DNA from: an uncultured Eubacteriales bacterium
GTDB lineage: Bacteria; Bacillota; Clostridia; Oscillospirales; QAKW01
Assembly (NCBI GenBank): GCA_934378025.1
Contig: CAKRPM010000018.1
Span: 1-11,264 of the forward strand
DNA length: 11,264 nt
Reading direction: 5' to 3'
The translations under genes were made by a program, and so were the position numbers. The number at the start of each line of letters is the position of its first letter. The stretch's first letter is position 1. The notes under the pieces are model-generated. The model saw only the letters and a program-made list of their open reading frames with translations. It was not told where the DNA came from and made no database searches. Shown piece after piece: positions 8,639 to 11,264 of the stretch.

Positions 8639-10885
8639 TTACTCAACTTTTACAACAATTTTATCATTTTCCGCATCGCAGGATACGGTATGCAAATCCT
8701 TTTGATACTGTTCGATCATCTGCTCTGCCGCCGCATCCTCAATTTCTTTTTGAATGGTTCGCCGCAGGCTTCTGGCTCCGAATTTCGGATCAAAACCGTG
8801 CTGCACCAGCACGTCGACCACCGCAGGGGTGTAGACAAAATCCATTTGATTTTTCTTCAGACTTTCGGCCAAATCGCCCAGCATAATTTCAACAATCTTA
8901 TGAACCGTTTCTTTGGACAGCGGTTTAAACGGAATAATCCCATCGACGCGATTGATAAATTCCGGCCGCAAAAATGTCAGCAGCGCACGCGTTGCCTTTT
9001 CCGTTTCCAGCTCCGTTTCATTACGATTAAAGCCGGTGGCGTTCATGACATTGCCGGAGGCGTTGGTGGTCATAATAATCACGGTGTTTTCAAAGTTAAC
9101 CACCCGTCCCTGCGCGTCGGTCAGTCTGCCGTCGTCCAGCATCTGCAGCATAATGTTCAGCACATCCGGATGCGCCTTTTCGATTTCGTCAAACAAAACC
9201 ACGCTGTACGGTTTGCGGCGGATTTTTTCGGTCAATTGTCCCGCCTCATCGTAGCCGACATATCCCGGCGGCGAACCGATCAGCTTGGAAACCGAATGTT
9301 GCTCCATATACTCGCTCATATCCACCCGAATCAAAGCCTCGGTACTGTCAAACATCTGATCGGCCAATTGGCGTACCAACTCGGTTTTTCCGACGCCGGT
9401 CGGCCCCGTAAAAATAAAGGAAATCGGGCTGCGATTATACCCGATGCCGACCCGCCGCCGCTTAATGGCACAGGTCAACGCGTCAATGGCCGCGTCCTGA
9501 CCGACAATGCGCTGCCGCAGACGATCGCCCAGCTCCCGCAGCTTTACAAACTCGCGACGCTTGATTTTGGACGCGGGAATCCCTGTCCACAGCTCCAGGA
9601 CATACGCAAGATGATCAAAGGTCAGCTCGGTTTCCGTCTCGACGTCCGTCAACCCGGAAAGCTCCTGCTCGGTCTGGCACTTCTGCGCTTTCAGCTCTGC
9701 CAAAGCCTCGAAGCTTTTTTCTTCATTCTCTCCCTCAAAATTTTCAATTTGTCGGTTCAGACGATCCAGCTTGCGCTCGAGCGCAATCTTTTGATTTTGC
9801 TTTACATTTTCAATCGACGCGCCGCTGGAGGCCTCGTCAATCAAATCGATGGCCTTATCGGGCAAAAAACGATCGGTAATATAGCGCTCGCTCATCACCG
9901 CCGCCTGCGTCAGCAATGCGTCGGAAATGTGCACATGATGGTATGCGCCGTATACATCCCGCAGCCCCTTCAAAATTTCAACGGTTTCCTCCACCGTGGG
10001 TTCGTTGACAATAATCGGCTGAAAACGGCGTTCCAGCGCCGAATCTTTTTCAATATACTTTCTGTATTCGGTCAGCGTTGTAGCACCGATCACCTGAATT
10101 TCGCCGTTTGCCAGTGCGGGTTTGAGCATATTGGCAGTGCTCATGCTGCCCTCCGCTTCGCCCGCGCCGACCAGGTTGTGCACCTCGTCGATAACCAAAA
10201 TGATATTACCGGCGGCGATCACCTCGCCCAGCAGCCCTTTCACACGGCTTTCCAACTGCCCCCGAAACTGCGTGCCGGCAATCAACCCGGTCAAATCCAA
10301 AAGATAGACCTCTTTATCCAGCAGTTTTTCGGGCACATCGCCCGCCGCAATGCGCTGCGCCAAGGCATTGGCCACCGCTGTTTTACCGACGCCCGGTTCA
10401 CCGATCAAAACCGGATTGTTTTTGGTACGGCGGTTCAAAATGCGCAGCATCCGCTGCAATTCCGTTTCCCGCCCGATCACGGGATCCAGTTCGCCGTTGG
10501 CCGCTTTTTGATTTAAATTTACGGCGTACTGCTCCAAAAACTTGCGTTTTCTGGAGGGTTTCTTGTTTTTCGGCGCCGCCGTCTCCTCGTTCGGTTCGCC
10601 CTGTTTTTGAAACATATTTTTAAAGATCGGAGGAAAGGCGGGGGCTTTTTCAAAGCTGGCGTCGTCGCCGTCCAGCCCCAGTTGATCCCCAAGCGCCTCG
10701 ATTTCCTCGGTCATGGCGTCCAAATCCTCATCCGTCATTCCCATATTTTTTATAATGGTATCGACCTCTTTAATGCCCAGTTCCCTGGCGCATTGCAGGC
10801 AATACCCGCCGCTGTTTTCGTCCGATCCGTCTGCACGGGAAACGAAAATCATCGCAATTCTCTTGTTACATCTTTTGCAAAGCAT
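8639..10885 (-). CDS. clpE: ClpE-type AAA+ chaperone/protease ATPase subunit
   Basis: This is a Clp/Hsp100 unfoldase of 748 residues with two AAA+ modules. It starts with a zinc finger, CxxC at 3-6 and 29-32, in place of the double ClpN repeat of ClpA/B/C; that is the ClpE mark. An acidic, low-complexity linker runs to about 115. The first ATPase module has Walker A GEPGVGKT (162-169), Walker B VIDEVH (231-236) and arginine-finger region ERRF (285-288). A short coiled-coil middle domain at about 360-410 follows. The second module has GPTGVGKT (494-501), LFDEIEK (564-570) and pore loop GYVGYD (541-546). TGF (617-619) occupies the place of the ClpP-docking loop. The first pore loop has Phe207 where tyrosine is common. 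Its start, with GAGGAG upstream, lies 3 bases after the preceding gene. Confidence 0.93.
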   Translation of the reverse strand: MLCKRCNKRIAMIFVSRADGSDENSGGYCLQCARELGIKEVDTIIKNMGMTDEDLDAMTEEIEALGDQLGLDGDDASFEKAPAFPPIFKNMFQKQGEPNEETAAPKNKKPSRKRKFLEQYAVNLNQKAANGELDPVIGRETELQRMLRILNRRTKNNPVLIGEPGVGKTAVANALAQRIAAGDVPEKLLDKEVYLLDLTGLIAGTQFRGQLESRVKGLLGEVIAAGNIILVIDEVHNLVGAGEAEGSMSTANMLKPALANGEIQVIGATTLTEYRKYIEKDSALERRFQPIIVNEPTVEETVEILKGLRDVYGAYHHVHISDALLTQAAVMSERYITDRFLPDKAIDLIDEASSGASIENVKQNQKIALERKLDRLNRQIENFEGENEEKSFEALAELKAQKCQTEQELSGLTDVETETELTFDHLAYVLELWTGIPASKIKRREFVKLRELGDRLRQRIVGQDAAIDALTCAIKRRRVGIGYNRSPISFIFTGPTGVGKTELVRQLADQMFDSTEALIRVDMSEYMEQHSVSKLIGSPPGYVGYDEAGQLTEKIRRKPYSVVLFDEIEKAHPDVLNIMLQMLDDGRLTDAQGRVVNFENTVIIMTTNASGNVMNATGFNRNETELETEKATRALLTFLRPEFINRVDGIIPFKPLSKETVHKIVEIMLGDLAESLKKNQMDFVYTPAVVDVLVQHGFDPKFGARSLRRTIQKEIEDAAAEQMIEQYQKDLHTVSCDAENDKIVVKVE

Positions 10886-10888
10886 AGT

Positions 10889-11264
10889 TTACTCCTCGCC
10901 CAATGACTTTTTCAGTTTGTGATTTTCTTTCACTTTTACATACATTTGAATATAATTGAACAGTGCCACCATGGTAAAAAGAATACAAAGGATCATCATT
11001 TTCGTGGCCGTGGCTTTCGGAATTTCTTCAAACACCATGATCACGACAATCATAATAAACAAAAGCACCGTTGCAATTTTCCCGCTCCATTTGGAATATA
11101 CGACAAATTTTTGAAATTTCAGCAGCTTGGCACCGCCGAAAATCAGCAAAATTTCCTTGGCAAGATATACATAAAAAATCCAAAGCGAAAACCGCCCGTT
11201 ATAAGCCAAGCAGCCGATGGCCGCCACTTGCATCATTTTATCCGCCAACGGATCGGCCAGCTTT
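10889..11264 (-). CDS. CDP-alcohol phosphatidyltransferase (PgsA-like), N-terminus missing
   Basis: The last 124 residues of an integral membrane enzyme that transfers a phosphatidyl group from CDP-diacylglycerol to an alcohol, most likely glycerol-3-phosphate as in PgsA. The first residues in the window, KLADPLADKMMQVAA, are the second half of the family's catalytic motif (DG..AR, then G...D...D), so the edge cuts the active site and the 5' end lies to the right. Three further hydrophobic segments follow: SLWIFYVYLAKEILLIF, KIATVLLFIMIVVIMVF and MILCILFTMVALFNYIQMYV. The reading frame is open to the edge, and an internal TTG at 11248 is not the start. Cardiolipin synthase or another CDP-alcohol enzyme of the same fold cannot be excluded. 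Confidence 0.85.
   Translation of the reverse strand, partial: KLADPLADKMMQVAAIGCLAYNGRFSLWIFYVYLAKEILLIFGGAKLLKFQKFVVYSKWSGKIATVLLFIMIVVIMVFEEIPKATATKMMILCILFTMVALFNYIQMYVKVKENHKLKKSLGEE

Noticed and set aside
8579..10516. A long plus-strand open frame (645 codons) opposite clpE.
   Set aside because: It has no ribosome site, begins in the hairpin region and gives a protein of odd composition with no known domain. It is a reading shadow of clpE, whose motifs are unmistakable. The 505-codon frame at 783-2300 opposite subunit A is rejected for the same reason.

Overview
Every gene in this window is read leftward (minus strand), so the biological order runs from high to low coordinates. Four things point to a Gram-positive anaerobe of the Firmicutes, probably Clostridia: Shine-Dalgarno sites close to AAGGAGG before nearly every gene, two textbook TTGACA-17-TATNAT promoters, a ClpE-type zinc-finger Clp ATPase, and a bacterial V/A-type ATPase in the Enterococcus hirae ntp order. 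The species cannot be named from this sequence.

Layout from right to left. (1) 11264-8639: the C-terminal part of a CDP-alcohol phosphatidyltransferase (PgsA-like), cut by the window edge inside its active-site motif, followed 3 bases later by a complete clpE. A 12-bp GC-rich hairpin lies just after clpE. (2) 8571-8017: a strong promoter drives four tRNA genes, Gly(TCC), Arg(TCT), His(GTG) and Gln(TTG), all with encoded CCA, ending at an intrinsic terminator. The Gly/Arg and His/Gln pairs have 3-base spacers, but the Arg-His spacer is filled by a roughly 150-base element with long terminal inverted repeats. (3) 7997-7488: a small predicted lipoprotein gene, set so close behind the tRNA terminator that it has no room for its own promoter. 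(4) 7425-1: a consensus promoter, a leader containing an intrinsic-terminator-like hairpin, then the V-type ATPase operon: G/H-type stalk subunit, I, K, E, C, F, A and B. B is cut by the left edge, and a D subunit would be expected beyond it.

The ATPase genes encode a nearly whole rotary machine: catalytic A and nucleotide-binding B, central-stalk F and C, peripheral-stalk E and G/H, and membrane I and K. The K subunit carries the residues that bind Na+ in E. hirae NtpK, so Na+ is the likely coupling ion. The genes are packed with overlaps or gaps of 1-31 bases, as expected for one translationally coupled transcript.

Most of the window is housekeeping DNA. The parts that known features do not fully explain are the inter-tRNA inverted-repeat element, the terminator in the ATPase leader, a probable ACG start codon for subunit I, the promoterless position of the lipoprotein gene, and the odd hairpin after clpE. 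No stretch without a gene exceeds 300 bases; the longest is 7274-7487.
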